Shown: positions 1 to 10,800 of the stretch, in pieces
Numbering within the stretch: the first letter of the stretch is position 1
Layout of the letters: each line of letters starts with the position of its first letter
Origin: Flammeovirgaceae bacterium 311
GTDB taxonomy: Bacteria > Bacteroidota > Bacteroidia > Cytophagales > Cyclobacteriaceae
Reading direction: 5' to 3'
Assembly: GCA_000597885.1 (NCBI GenBank)
Contig: CP004371.1
Coordinates: 3,984,501 to 4,048,500 of the forward strand
DNA: 64,000 nt
Position numbers and translations under genes: made by a program
Notes under the pieces: model-generated
Told to the model about the DNA's origin: nothing
Seen by the model: the letters and a program-made list of their open reading frames with translations, nothing else
The model's database searches: none

Positions 1-1
1 G

Positions 2-1237
2 TACGTCATGAAACGGGCCAACTATATTGCTAAAACGTCCGGCAGCCGCAGCTTTCCATGGCGTGTGCTCATCATTAGCGAAGAGGACAAAGAACTCCTG
101 AACAACGACATGGTGTACAAGCTGGCTTCCCCTTCCAGAATCAAGGACGTTTCCTGGATAGAACCTGGCAAAGTTGCCTGGGACTGGTGGAACGACTGGA
201 ATATATCGGGGGTAGATTTCAGGGCTGGCATCAATACCGATACTTACAAGTACTACATAGACTTTGCTGCTGCCAACAATATTGAAAACGTGCTGCTGGA
301 CGAGGGCTGGGCTGATAGCGAGGACATCATGAAGATAGTACCGGAGATCAACCTGCAGGAAATTATAGACTACGCAAAGCAGAAAGGGGTAGGTATATGG
401 CTCTGGGGTGGCTGGCTGCCCCTTGACCGAAAAACCGATGAGGCACTTTCCACTTATTCCAGGATGGGCATCAAAGGTTTCAAAGTTGATTTTATGGACC
501 GTGATGACCAGAAGATGGTAGACTTTTACTACCGCCTGGCCCAGAAAGCAGCTGAATATAAGCTAATGATCGATTATCATGGTGCCTACAAACCAACGGG
601 ACTGCAGCGCACTTACCCAAATGTGGTCAATTTTGAGGGGGTGCATGGGCTGGAGCAGGCAAAATGGTCTAATCCTGATTTCCCGCTATACGACAGCACC
701 ATTCCCTTTATCCGCATGCTGGCCGGCCCGATGGACTACACTCCAGGGGCTATGCGCAATGCCAACAAGCATAATTTCCGTGCCATCCACTCCACCCCCA
801 TGAGCCAGGGTACACGTGTGCACCAGCTGGCGCTGTATGTCATGTACGAGTCGCCTTTCAACATGCTCGCTGATAGCCCAACCAATTATTTAGAGGAGCC
901 GGAAAGTACCCGCTTTATTGCCTCGGTACCTACTACCTTTGATGAAACCGTTGCCCTCGCGGGTAAGGTATCGGAGTATGCAGCGATTGCCCGCAGAAAA
1001 GGAGATACCTGGTATGTGGGTGCCATTACCAACTGGGATGGCCATGATGTAAACATTGATCTTTCCTTTTTACCGGAAGGAGCCTACGAGGCTGAGATTT
1101 TCAAAGACGGCATCAATGCAGACCGGGAAGGATCTGATTATGTACGTGAGGTAGTGAAGGTAAGCTCAAAAGATCAGCTTAAGGCCGAAATGGCCGCTGG
1201 CGGTGGCTGGGCTGCTCGGATTTACCCTGTGAAATAA
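2..1237 (+). CDS. GH97 glycoside hydrolase (SusB-like), 5' end cut by window
   Basis: This is the C-terminal part of a family 97 glycoside hydrolase, a family of alpha-glucosidases and alpha-galactosidases that act in the periplasm of Bacteroidota. The frame is open to the window edge, so the true start lies upstream; the ATG at 8 is internal. Visible are the (beta/alpha)8 barrel with LLDEGW near 295-310, GIWLWGGW near 390-412, KVDFMDRDD near 482-510, NFEGVHGLEQ near 626-658, and the C-terminal beta domain. The Asp of KVDFMD (codon 488-490) matches the nucleophile position of retaining, alpha-galactosidase-type members, so a retaining mechanism is inferred. GH43 follows on the same strand, which suggests a polysaccharide-use locus. 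Family assignment is firm; substrate is not. Confidence 0.9.
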   Translation, partial: YVMKRANYIAKTSGSRSFPWRVLIISEEDKELLNNDMVYKLASPSRIKDVSWIEPGKVAWDWWNDWNISGVDFRAGINTDTYKYYIDFAAANNIENVLLDEGWADSEDIMKIVPEINLQEIIDYAKQKGVGIWLWGGWLPLDRKTDEALSTYSRMGIKGFKVDFMDRDDQKMVDFYYRLAQKAAEYKLMIDYHGAYKPTGLQRTYPNVVNFEGVHGLEQAKWSNPDFPLYDSTIPFIRMLAGPMDYTPGAMRNANKHNFRAIHSTPMSQGTRVHQLALYVMYESPFNMLADSPTNYLEEPESTRFIASVPTTFDETVALAGKVSEYAAIARRKGDTWYVGAITNWDGHDVNIDLSFLPEGAYEAEIFKDGINADREGSDYVREVVKVSSKDQLKAEMAAGGGWAARIYPVK

Positions 1238-1248
1238 GCTTTCAACCT

Positions 1249-1304
1249 CAGCGGGGCTTGTCATAGCGAGAGAAATAATTTTCCTGCTATGGCAAGCCTC
1301 GCTG
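1249..1304 (+). terminator. Imperfect hairpin after the GH97 gene
   Basis: CAGCGGGGCTTG-T-CATAGC (1249-1267) pairs with GCTATG-G-CAAGCC-T-CGCTG (1286-1304) with only small interruptions, 12 nt after the GH97 stop. There is no long T-run, so it may terminate weakly or only stabilise the mRNA end. Confidence 0.5.
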
Positions 1305-1544
1305 TGCATTTATATATAGTTCTGATTGAGCAGCCAGTAGTGCTAAGCACCCCCAGGTTTAAGCTTCACGATACATAGTACCAGCCAGTGTAAATAAAAG
1401 TACTATAATTCATGCTTGTTAGATAATTGGGGCTTCAGAAGGTGAATTTCTGTCCTATAGCTGTACTAGAGGAGGTACATTGTTTCTTTGGATAAAAAAA
1501 ATCCGATCAAGCCAAAGCTTCAAAGTCTTTCAGCAACTGAAACA

Positions 1545-1611
1545 AATTGCATAAATTTAATGCAACAAGTTGCAGCAAATTTGCCATAAATTGCACAGGT
1601 TGTTGCAATAA
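1545..1611. promoter_or_regulatory. Cluster of TTGCA/TGCAA motifs upstream of GH43
   Basis: In this AT-rich stretch the pentamer TTGCA or its complement TGCAA occurs at least five times: ATTGCAT, ATGCAAC, GTTGCAG, ATTGCAC, GTTGCAA. Several are in inverted arrangement. It lies about 120-190 nt before the GH43 start, inside the otherwise geneless stretch 1305-1733. The arrangement suggests a multi-site operator for a sugar-responsive regulator; this is inference. Nothing else was seen in 1305-1733. Confidence 0.4.
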
Positions 1612-1733
1612 AGCTTTGCTGCCAAAACTTTATGTAGTATAATTGACTGTTATCAATGTTATAAGTTTATACAAAAGTCCAGGGACTTTTATAGAGACCA
1701 TTTTTATAATTGCACCAACTATATTACAACCAT

Positions 1734-2858
1734 ATGCTCACTAACCTAAAGCTCAAACAAGCTGCTGTTCTGCTCATGTCCACTACTGTACTGGCCGGCG
1801 CATGCCAGAGCAGTAGTAACGAAGGCCAGGGTACCACTGCCGAAGCCGATACTGCAGCACAAACCACTACCGCTCAGGATCAGAAGTTTCTGTCGGAGCC
1901 ACTTGTAACCCATATGTATACAGCCGATCCTTCGGCACATGTGTTTGAGGGTAAAATTTACATCTACCCATCGCACGATGTGGACGCAGGTATCCCTGAA
2001 AAAGACGATGGCTCTCATTTCGATATGCGGGATTACCATGTGTTTTCGATGGACCGCATAGGCGGAGAAGTAAAAGATCATGGTAAAGCTCTTGACATTA
2101 AGGATATTCCCTGGGCGGGCCGGCAGTTGTGGGCGCCTGATGCTGCATTCAAAGATGGTACCTATTATCTCTACTTTCCTGTAAAAGACAAAGAAGATAT
2201 TTTCAGAATAGGGGTTGCCACCAGTAATTCGCCGGCAGGTCCGTTCAAACCACAGCCACAACCAATTGCAAACAGCTACAGCATTGATCCAACTGTTTTC
2301 AAAGATACAGACGGCACACACTATATGTTTGTAGGCGGCATTTGGGGAGGACAGCTGCAGCGCTGGAGCACTGGTACCTATCAGCCGGAAGATACTTACC
2401 CCGCCGATGATCAGCCTGCCCTGATGCCTAAAGTAGCACGCATGAGCAACGACATGCTGGGTTTTGCAGAAGACCTAAAAGATGTGCAGATCCTGGACGA
2501 AAATGGCCAGCCCCTGCTGGCTGGCGATAATGAAAGAAGATTTTTCGAAGCTGCCTGGGTACACATTTATAATGGCAAATACTACTTGTCTTACTCAACC
2601 GGCGATACCCACAATATTGCCTATGCGATAGGTGATAACCCTTACGGTCCGTTCACTTACCAGGGAGTAATTCTGAAGCCGGTACTGGGTTGGACCAACC
2701 ATCATTCTATCATAGAGTTTGAAGGCAAGTGGTACCTGTTCTATCACGACAGCTCACTTTCCGGCGGCAAAACGCACCTAAGAAGCATCAAAATAACGGA
2801 GCTTACCCACCGCCCTGATGGAACCATCGAAACCATCGATCCTTTTGTACAACAATAA
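1734..2858 (+). CDS. GH43-family glycoside hydrolase lipoprotein
   Basis: Family 43 five-bladed beta-propeller enzyme, typically a beta-xylosidase or alpha-L-arabinofuranosidase, here exported as a lipoprotein. The start chosen is the ATG at 1734; a TTG at 1710 would add eight residues before the signal peptide. The signal peptide ends in a lipobox (LAGAC) followed by a Ser/Thr/Gln-rich linker. GH43 signatures are YTADPSAHVFEGKIY (first Asp, general base), SIDPTVFKDTDG (second acidic site), and RFFEAAWVHIYNGKYY (Glu, general acid). The propeller fills nearly the whole protein, with no extra binding module. It follows the GH97 gene by about 500 nt and ends at a strong terminator, so it is probably its own transcript. 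Substrate is not readable from sequence. Confidence 0.88.
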   Translation: MLTNLKLKQAAVLLMSTTVLAGACQSSSNEGQGTTAEADTAAQTTTAQDQKFLSEPLVTHMYTADPSAHVFEGKIYIYPSHDVDAGIPEKDDGSHFDMRDYHVFSMDRIGGEVKDHGKALDIKDIPWAGRQLWAPDAAFKDGTYYLYFPVKDKEDIFRIGVATSNSPAGPFKPQPQPIANSYSIDPTVFKDTDGTHYMFVGGIWGGQLQRWSTGTYQPEDTYPADDQPALMPKVARMSNDMLGFAEDLKDVQILDENGQPLLAGDNERRFFEAAWVHIYNGKYYLSYSTGDTHNIAYAIGDNPYGPFTYQGVILKPVLGWTNHHSIIEFEGKWYLFYHDSSLSGGKTHLRSIKITELTHRPDGTIETIDPFVQQ

Positions 2859-2879
2859 TCAGTATTTAAATAAACTAGA

Positions 2880-2918
2880 AACCCCGGCTTATTCATCATG
2901 ATAAGCCGGGGTTTTTTT
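2880..2918 (+). terminator. Rho-independent terminator after GH43
   Basis: AACCCCGGCTTAT (2880-2892) pairs perfectly with ATAAGCCGGGGTT (2901-2913), loop of 8, followed by a T-run. It begins about 22 nt after the GH43 stop. Confidence 0.92.
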
Positions 2919-3257
2919 ATTCCTCCAGCCCTGGTTGCATACTATAATTTTGTTATTTCGTAAAAAAATTAAAAAATAAAAAAGATTATTCATACCTTGC
3001 GTAAGGTTTAAGCGCTTTTTATTATTTATCCGTTATAAATAAAAGGCCTCGATCACTAAATTTATTGATATTTGCATTTCAATACCAGGGGACGGTCCGT
3101 ATTGTTGGCAATGCACAAGCTTAGCAAAACTAGCTGTGTTTCAATAATTAAGAAATCCATGAAGTTAGGAGATACTCTTATACCTGCTGGAGTAGGAACC
3201 TTTTATATAAGTTGGGTATTGTGAGAAGGCATTGAATAGATACGACAAAAGAGGTAT
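2919..3257. other. Intergenic leader of the fcl-gmd operon
   Basis: No gene seen. The stretch is strongly AT-rich. It contains TAATTTTG at 2945-2952, a match to the Bacteroidota -7 element TAnnTTTG, and a weaker GATATTTG near 3067-3074. No clear -33 TTTG sits at the right distance of either, so the promoter of the fucose genes is only tentative. Confidence 0.35.
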
Positions 3258-4202
3258 ATGAACAAAGACTCAAAAATCTACGTAGCCGGTCATAGGGGTA
3301 TGGTTGGCTCAGCCATCTTAAGGGCACTACAGAAGGGAGGTTATAAGAATTTGCTTACCAGAACCTCTTCAGAAGTTGATCTGCGTAACCAGGCAGCCGT
3401 AAATGAGCTTTTTGAAGAAGAAAAGCCTGAGTACGTGTTTCTGGCTGCTGCTAAGGTAGGAGGTATCATGGCAAATAATACCTACCGTGGAGAATTTCTC
3501 TTTGATAACCTGATGATTCAGGCAAACGTTATTCATGCTGCTTATGAGCATGGCGTAAAGAAGCTTTGTTTCCTGGGCTCATCCTGCATTTACCCTAAGC
3601 TGGCACCACAGCCACTTAAAGAAGAGTACCTGCTCACCGGTTTGCTGGAGGAAACAAATGAACCTTATGCCATCGCTAAAATTGCCGGTATCAAGCTGTG
3701 CGAATCTTATCGCGATCAGTATGGCTGTAATTTCATTTCGGTAATGCCTACTAATTTGTATGGTTATGGCGATAACTACCATCCTGAAAACAGCCATGTG
3801 CTTCCGGCGCTGATTCGTCGTTTTCACGAAGCCAAAGAAGCAGGCCTTCCAGAAGTTGTGGTTTGGGGCACTGGTACTCCCAGAAGGGAATTCCTCTTTG
3901 CAGACGACCTGGCCGAAGCATGTTTGTTTTTGATGGAGCACTACAATGAGAAGGAGCTGGTGAATATTGGTACAGGCGAAGATATTTCAATAGGAGAACT
4001 GGCGGCATTGGTAAGTAATGTTGTAGGCTACACCGGGGATATAAAATTTGATACCACCAAGCCGGATGGTACGCCACGTAAATTGATGGATGTAAGTAAG
4101 CTGCATGCCCTGGGCTGGAAACACAAAACAGGCCTAAAAGCAGGTATTGTTCTGGCCTATCAGGATTTCTTACAACACCATACCAGAGATATTCTCGCCT
4201 AA
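3258..4202 (+). CDS. fcl: GDP-L-fucose synthase
   Basis: Bifunctional 3,5-epimerase/4-reductase that turns GDP-4-keto-6-deoxy-D-mannose into GDP-L-fucose with NADPH, in the cytoplasm. At 314 residues it has normal family length. It is an extended short-chain dehydrogenase: GHRGMVG nucleotide-binding loop at 11-17, catalytic Ser in GSSCIYP near 108-109, Tyr137 and Lys141 in YAIAK. The start ATG has a purine-rich RBS (AAAAGAGG) just upstream. It precedes gmd by 60 nt on the same strand, the reverse of the biochemical order. The product would feed fucose into the exopolysaccharide made by the cluster downstream. Confidence 0.96.
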   Translation: MNKDSKIYVAGHRGMVGSAILRALQKGGYKNLLTRTSSEVDLRNQAAVNELFEEEKPEYVFLAAAKVGGIMANNTYRGEFLFDNLMIQANVIHAAYEHGVKKLCFLGSSCIYPKLAPQPLKEEYLLTGLLEETNEPYAIAKIAGIKLCESYRDQYGCNFISVMPTNLYGYGDNYHPENSHVLPALIRRFHEAKEAGLPEVVVWGTGTPRREFLFADDLAEACLFLMEHYNEKELVNIGTGEDISIGELAALVSNVVGYTGDIKFDTTKPDGTPRKLMDVSKLHALGWKHKTGLKAGIVLAYQDFLQHHTRDILA

Positions 4203-4262
4203 AAATTACAAATACATATCAAAAATGTACTGCAGTAAGGCTGCTGCATAGAATAATTTAAA

Positions 4263-5372
4263 ATGAAAACGGCATTAATTACAGGGATAACGGGCCAGGA
4301 TGGCGCTTACCTTGCGGAACTACTCCTGGAAAAAGGTTATATGGTACACGGTATTAAACGTCGTACCTCTATGTTCAATACCGATCGGATTGACCATCTT
4401 TATCAGGATCCGCACGAGAAGGAGATACGGCTAAAGCTGCACTATGGTGACCTTACCGACAGCACCAACCTAATCAGAATTATTCAGGAAGTACAGCCGG
4501 ATGAAATCTACAACCTGGCAGCCATGAGCCATGTACGGGTAAGCTTTGATACCCCTGAATATACCGCCAATGCAGATGGCATCGGGACATTACGTATTCT
4601 GGAAGCTGTTCGCCTGCTGGGTTTAACAGAAAAAACCCGTATTTACCAGGCTTCCACTTCCGAGCTGTATGGTCTGGTACAGCAGGTGCCTCAGTCAGAG
4701 AAAACACCCTTCTACCCCAGGTCTCCCTATGCGGTTGCAAAAATGTATGCCTACTGGATTACAGTGAATTACCGAGAGGCCTATAATATGTTTGCCTGCA
4801 ACGGCATTCTGTTCAATCACGAGTCTCCGCTGCGGGGAGAGACTTTCGTAACACGTAAAATTACAAGGGCAACGGCACGTATTGCCCTGGGCATGCAGGA
4901 AAAGATGTATTTAGGCAACATGGATGCACAGCGCGACTGGGGCCATGCCAAAGATTATGTTGAGGCCATGTACCTGATTCTGCAGCAGGACAAACCGGAT
5001 GACTTTGTGATTGCCACCGGTATTACCACCACAGTGCGTGATTTTGTGCGTATGGCCTTTGGCGAACTTGGCATAGAGGTAGAGTTCAAGGGCACAGGTG
5101 TTGACGAGAAAGGCTACGTAAAGAGTACCAGCGGTGAACATATCCTGCCAGTGGGCCAGGAAATTGTTTGTATTGATCCCCGTTATTTCAGACCAACAGA
5201 GGTAGAACTGCTCATTGGCGATCCTACCAAATCTAAAGAAGTACTGGGTTGGGTGCCTAAATACGATTTGCCTGCGCTGGTAAAGGACATGATGCAGTCA
5301 GACCTGGAGCTGATGCAAAAAGAAAAGTACCTGGCAGAGTCTGGTTACAATACGCTTAACTACTTTGAATAA
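4263..5372 (+). CDS. gmd: GDP-mannose 4,6-dehydratase
   Basis: Converts GDP-D-mannose to GDP-4-keto-6-deoxy-D-mannose, the first step to GDP-L-fucose. It has 369 residues, as usual. Motifs: GITGQDG Rossmann loop at 8-14, catalytic STSE near 131-134, Tyr156 and Lys160 in YAVAK, and the family-specific [17 protein letters not shown] stretch that forms part of the tetramer/NADP site. It lies 60 nt after fcl and ends before a clear terminator, so fcl-gmd form a two-gene operon. Assignment is certain by motif content. Confidence 0.97.
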   Translation: MKTALITGITGQDGAYLAELLLEKGYMVHGIKRRTSMFNTDRIDHLYQDPHEKEIRLKLHYGDLTDSTNLIRIIQEVQPDEIYNLAAMSHVRVSFDTPEYTANADGIGTLRILEAVRLLGLTEKTRIYQASTSELYGLVQQVPQSEKTPFYPRSPYAVAKMYAYWITVNYREAYNMFACNGILFNHESPLRGETFVTRKITRATARIALGMQEKMYLGNMDAQRDWGHAKDYVEAMYLILQQDKPDDFVIATGITTTVRDFVRMAFGELGIEVEFKGTGVDEKGYVKSTSGEHILPVGQEIVCIDPRYFRPTEVELLIGDPTKSKEVLGWVPKYDLPALVKDMMQSDLELMQKEKYLAESGYNTLNYFE

Positions 5373-5480
5373 GAGTGTTTTGGCCCGGCAGGGTAGTAGA
5401 ATTGTAATCGCTTAGCTCTTAGGCATTACTCCGATTTGACAAAAAGGAGACAGTATTAATACAGCGCTGATATCAGGAGC

Positions 5481-5535
5481 GGCAGACAGGGAGATGACTA
5501 GTTAAGTTATCTGCCTGTCTGCCTTTTTATTTTTA
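5481..5535 (+). terminator. Terminator of the fcl-gmd operon
   Basis: GGCAGACAGG (5481-5490) pairs with CCTGTCTGCC (5514-5523), with extra inner pairing GAT/ATC, followed by TTTTTATTTTT. Confidence 0.9.
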
Positions 5536-5857
5536 GTGCAGATATGCAAGATTCATGAAAATGGCATGGGATGTTTCCATTGTATATACGCACCGTTATC
5601 TGGCTTTGGCTCCTGGTAAGTGTGTGGATGAGTAAGATTAATGGCAGAAATGATAAAGATTATGAATATTAAGTAGCACATTTATTGTTGATAGGCTTTT
5701 TTATATTTAATTTTATCTCTGATAAGTTTAATTTTGTCGTCATTTGCTCTAAAAGCACCACTATACAGCAAATGTACTGTTTTTGGCCTGCTTGGCACTA
5801 CTTCATTATTCTCGGTTTAAAGAGCTATTCTATCCTCTGTATTAGGCTTGATTAACT
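5536..5857. other. AT-rich upstream region of the lectin gene
   Basis: No gene seen. AT-rich leader between the gmd terminator and the lectin gene. I found no good match to TAnnTTTG close to the start codon. Confidence 0.4.
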
Positions 5858-7657
5858 ATGTCTTTTTTTAAAAATAACGGTCTGCCACATACTTTTAAGA
5901 AAGGCTTCCTGATAAAAGCCGCTTTGCTGCTCTGGTGCCTGATGCTGCCATTCCTTGCTTTCAGCCAGTTTATTACAAAAGGAGATGCGGTGAAAGTATC
6001 TGATAGATGCTTTAAGGTTACTGAAGATGAGCATGGGCGATATGGAGCGGTATGGTGGGACCGTAAGGTAGATTTGAGAAAACCCCTGGAGCTCGACTTT
6101 GTGATTTTCCTGGGGTCCAGAGATGCGGATGGTGCAGATGGAATTGCTTTTGTTTTACACAACGATACAAGAGGCTATGATGCTAAAGGCACCCCTGGTG
6201 GTGGTCTGGGCTTTGCCTATCATCCAACTTATTCTACTGATGCGACTAGCGTTGATGTGATCAAACCATCTGTATCAATTGAGTTCGATACATTTAAAAA
6301 TACTGATCTTGAAAATGAAATAGAGGAAGATCATACTACTATTGTGTATGATGGAGACCTAAGTAGAGTTGTAACACCTGCAATTAGTATAAATCCTGAT
6401 CAGGCTAATGTAGAAGATAATCAGTGCCATGATTATAAGATAAAATGGAATCCATCTACACAGGAGCTACAGCTATATTTTGACGGAAAGCTTCGGATCA
6501 GTCATAAAGATGATATCATCAATAAATTATTTGATGGTAATCCATTAGTTTATTATGGCTTTACAGGCTCTACAGGAGGGCAAAAAAATGAGCAAACCGT
6601 ATGTATATATAGTGCTGATAGCAAGCCTGTAGCTCAAAATGACTCTGCTGAAACAGAGCCAATTAAACCTGTTAGTATTTCTGCTCTTGAAAATGATTCA
6701 CACACAACCGGAGATCCAATTAGTTTAACTGCTATCGTGGAGCAGCCAAAAAACGGGATGGTGCATATTGCAGGTGATCAGCTAATCTATACGCCAGGTT
6801 ATGGATTTGTGGGAACAGATTACTTTACCTACGAAGTATGCGAAACAGGATCGGACAAGTGTTACACCAAATGTACAACGGCCGTTGTAAAAGTTGAGGT
6901 TGTCTGCAGAACTTTTCCGCAGGCGCCAATTGCGCAGGATGTAAGCCGTTGTGGCCCCGGAATTATTACCCTGATGGCACAGGGTGCGGAAGTTACCGAT
7001 AGCTACCGCTGGTATGTAAGTGCTACAGCTACTACTCCCATAGCAGGTGAAACGGGCAATCTCTTTACTACACCAAACCTGAGTGCTACCACCACTTTTT
7101 ATGTTTCTTCTTACAATGGAAGCTGTGAAAGTAGACGTACTCCAGTTCAGGCAGTGATTCAGGAGATTCCCTATGTTTATGCAGGAGAGAATACCCGGGT
7201 ATATGAAGGAGAACAGGTACAATTAGCAGGTGTTGGAGAGGGGTTTTGCAGCTGGTTCCCTATAGATGGTCTAGACGACCCGCATAGCCTTAATCCAATA
7301 GCACAGCCGGAAAAAACGATTACCTATACCCTCACCGTAACAGATGTAAATGGATGTAGCTCAGCGGCTGAAATTACCATTACTGTTGTAAAAGGAATAT
7401 TTGTACCTAATGCTTTCTCTCCTAATGATGATGGGCTAAACGATGTTTGGGAAATATTCAAGATATCCCGCTATCCCCAATGCAGGGTAGCCGTTTACAG
7501 CCGGTGGGGTGATTTGGTTTTTCACTCTGATGGTTATAAAACCCCCTGGGATGGAACATACAAAGGTAAGAAGCTGCCACTCGGATCGTACGCCTACATC
7601 ATCCATTTAGGAGAAGGTGAAAAGCCTGTTACAGGCTCTGTTTCTGTCATGTATTAG
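5858..7657 (+). CDS. Secreted L-type lectin protein with CHU_C/T9SS sorting domain
   Basis: Large secreted surface protein. Order: signal peptide 1 to about 36 (ends FLAFSQF), L-type (legume-like) lectin domain about 37-250 (GADGIAFVLHND, SVSIEFDTFKN and a YGFTGSTGG motif), a cadherin/Ig-like domain about 255-345 (ALENDSHTTGD, YTPGYGFVGTDYFTYEV), Ig-like about 350-435 with paired cysteines, a PKD-like segment to about 510, and a CHU_C gliding-motility type C-terminal domain from about 512 (VPNAFSPNDDGLNDVW). The last domain is a type B signal for the type IX secretion system. It may bind sugar, possibly the cell's own exopolysaccharide, given its place beside that cluster; this is inference. 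Confidence 0.88.
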   Translation: MSFFKNNGLPHTFKKGFLIKAALLLWCLMLPFLAFSQFITKGDAVKVSDRCFKVTEDEHGRYGAVWWDRKVDLRKPLELDFVIFLGSRDADGADGIAFVLHNDTRGYDAKGTPGGGLGFAYHPTYSTDATSVDVIKPSVSIEFDTFKNTDLENEIEEDHTTIVYDGDLSRVVTPAISINPDQANVEDNQCHDYKIKWNPSTQELQLYFDGKLRISHKDDIINKLFDGNPLVYYGFTGSTGGQKNEQTVCIYSADSKPVAQNDSAETEPIKPVSISALENDSHTTGDPISLTAIVEQPKNGMVHIAGDQLIYTPGYGFVGTDYFTYEVCETGSDKCYTKCTTAVVKVEVVCRTFPQAPIAQDVSRCGPGIITLMAQGAEVTDSYRWYVSATATTPIAGETGNLFTTPNLSATTTFYVSSYNGSCESRRTPVQAVIQEIPYVYAGENTRVYEGEQVQLAGVGEGFCSWFPIDGLDDPHSLNPIAQPEKTITYTLTVTDVNGCSSAAEITITVVKGIFVPNAFSPNDDGLNDVWEIFKISRYPQCRVAVYSRWGDLVFHSDGYKTPWDGTYKGKKLPLGSYAYIIHLGEGEKPVTGSVSVMY

Positions 7658-7789
7658 TGATGTTTAGCCTATATGTTAGTTCCTTGCCAACATTCAGATG
7701 CGTGGGAGACAACTAACTAATTTGTCGCGGCTGTTGCAGATTTACTTCTTTGGCCTGAGGTAATCATAATGAAAAGCTTGTCCCGTTAA

Positions 7790-7830
7790 ACAGAAACAGC
7801 CCAGGAATTTTTTTCCTGGGCTGTTTCTGT
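7790..7830. terminator. Bidirectional terminator, 18-bp perfect stem
   Basis: ACAGAAACAGCCCAGGAA (7790-7807) pairs perfectly with 7813-7830 around a five-T loop. It sits between the convergent lectin gene and the GT2-GH26-GH2 gene and can serve both. Confidence 0.85.
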
Positions 7831-7863
7831 TGTATGCATCTTAGATTCCGAAAAAGCTGTCTG

Positions 7864-10800
7864 TTACTCCAGCGCCACAGGCCTTGATGCAGTTACTACA
7901 TTTCCTGCAGAATCCGTAGCATGTAAATAAATACGGTACCTGGAGTTTTTTTGAGGGAGCTTAAGCTCTACGTGCTTCTTATGATTGATGCTGCTTTGAA
8001 TCGTAGTTACATTTTTCCAGCTCGCTTCTTCCTGTACTTCCCATTCAAAAAATAAAGAACCGGTATATTCATTTGTTACACCTGCTGTCAGCCATATAGA
8101 TTCGCCTGGTTTAATAGCATACCAGGGGCCTGTGATTGTAAGGTTGGCAAAGGCTTCATCAAGCGGAGTTTCACTGTCAGTAACTCCTGTATAGGCTTTC
8201 TGTAGATAGTAATATGCCGGCTTTAGTCTTCCTTTATAGTCAGTGATGCCAAACCAGGTTGCTGTTCCTTCATATCTGTCGCGCCAGCTAAAGGCAAAAC
8301 CTCCTAGATTGTAGCCTTTATTGCTTTCTATGTAATCCTGCCACTGGTTTTGATACCAGCGTGCTTTGCTCAAGCTTGATACTTCAAGCAGCAGAGAGTC
8401 GTCGCGGTAATCTCCAAACTCATGGCTCCAGTAGCCTTTAGGCCCAAACTCTGTTACCACATAGGGGCGGGACCGATCGAATTTTAGGAACGTTTCCTGC
8501 AGCGTTTCTACATTGGATTTAAAATAGGAATTAATCCCTATCACATCTACAGAAGGCAGGTGAGCCTGCATTTCGTATACGGTACTGGCAAGCTGATAGT
8601 GTTCGTGCTCTTCAGAAGCAAAAATTGGTCTGTCAGGATCTATTTCCCGGATCTTTTGGGCAAGGTCTTCCAGAAACTCCAGATATGCTCTGCGTGTAAG
8701 TGTTAGATATGGTTTGGCAAAATGCTTTTTCTGTAGCCCCCATGTTTCATTTCCAATATTCCAGGCAATGATGGATTTTCGGTGCTTGTATTTTTTTACA
8801 TACTTCAGCACCCGCTTCTCATAAGCAGCTTTTGCGGCAGTATCTTTATAATAATCAATGGCAGGATCAAACCAGAACCCATAGAGAATAAACAATTCCT
8901 GTTCCTCTGCTACATTAAACATATTTACATCATAAATGCCGGGCTCATACCGCCTGATGGTATTGGCTCCCATGGCTTTTATTTTGCTGAAATCACTTTC
9001 CAGCTGCTTACGGGTCAGGGGTAAAAATCCGTCCCGCCAGTCATGTTGGGGGTTGTAGCAGACCCCTTTGATGTAAAAAGGCTTGCCTGCTACAAGCATG
9101 GAAAAATTGCCACTGTCGCCTAATATTCTTGGGTTTGCTTTTCCTGGAGTATTATGATTACTTTCATTGAAAGTATACTGTGCAGGAACTACAAATTTGT
9201 TAAGAAAAGATGAAAGTGCTGATAGGTTATAGGTCCAGTCAATTGTAAGCTTATTTTTATTGGATCGCCAGTCAGTTACCCAATTTTTATCCTGGTTGCT
9301 GTAAAACAGAACGGCTGCTTTGATTTCGGGATAATTAACCTGAATGCTGCTAAGCCCATTGGCTACCCATGCATCAGCCTCTCCGCCATATGAGGTAGAT
9401 CCGAATTCTGCTAGCATTACCGGAAGTTCTATGGCATAGCTCTGGAGCTTTTGCTGGAAAGGTTTGTAGAGCTCCTCGAAGCTATACCATTTCTTATCCG
9501 GGCTGGCCTTTCCATAGTTCAGGCAGGTAATACCAATCCAGTCAACATACATGTTTTCCGGGTAGCGGGCACCATTAGGAAAGTAATTATCAAAGGCAGA
9601 AGGCTTCAGTGGGTTCCAGACCCAGGTGACGTTTTGAACCCCCAGTGATTGAAACCTTTGATGTACAAAGCGCCAGGCAGCAATAAATTCGGCTGGTGTA
9701 TTTTCGCCGGTAGCAGACCAGGGATACATAGGGTTATCCATTTCGTGGGCAAACCGAAGAAATACCGGATAACCCAGAGAACGGATAGAAATTGCCACTG
9801 AATCAATGTAATCATTGAAGTAGCCTTCGGAGATATAGTGAAAAACTTTTTTATTTTGGCTTAAATCCGGATGATCGGCATATTGCGGGAAAAGGTTTGT
9901 CCAGGGCTCCCAGCTTATCATGGGAACAGATCCTTTTGCTGCAATTGCTTTCCACTCGTCTACAGGTAGTGGTGAGGCTCCCCAGGCCAGGTAGGTGGAG
10001 GCGATAGAGAAAGAGTGCTTTGTTTCTTTTTCTGCCTTTGCGAGTTGTTCAACGGTGCTTTTGTCCGAAGCAGGAAAGTAAATGCCTGTATAAAACCCTC
10101 CAAGCTCTGTCTGTGATACTTTGGCATGATCGCTATCCATGCTTATTTCCTGCTGGTTGTCTGTGAATATCCAGGGTATTGCCAGGAAGGGTAAAGAGAT
10201 CGGGCAAAGCAGCAAATAATTGAGGGAAGCTTTGCTGAAAGGTCTGAATAACAGCCTCCATCTTAAGGATAGATAGTTTGTTTTCAGAAGATCAAAAGAA
10301 TTCGCCAGAGCATCTATCCACTGGGACTGCCCCATGGCAAATGCAACAAACAAAATAAGTGCATTGAAAAGCGCGAAGCCTGCCATCATGAAACTATAGG
10401 GTTGCCAGTCCTGGTGCAGCCCATAAAAAACTGCCACTACACAAAGCACCGAGAGCAGCAGGTTTGGCAGGGCCAGCAGAAACTCGTTTTTAGCACTGTG
10501 TTCTTTGGGTGTAGGAATGTAGGGAACCTTAATATTTAATATAGTGTAGACAAAACCTGTCAGGTATACCCACCATGTGCCTACCCTTAAAATTCCTCCG
10601 GTAATATGGAGTCCCTTTTCATGTGGCTCACTGAGCCACTTCTGGGCAAATTGCCTGATGAGCAGGCTGCTGATCAGCAGAGGCATGTAAAAGGCAAAAA
10701 ACACAACAGGATTCATGTGCCAGGGATAGTCGCCGGAAAAAAGCGAGTAAACTGGCACTGCAACATCTATTAGTGTAATCAGGCCAAACAAATAATACAG

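Noticed and set aside
1746-2321. A 191-residue minus-strand frame inside the GH43 gene
   Set aside because: The GH43 frame has signal peptide and catalytic motifs; the antisense frame has none and no promoter or ribosome site.
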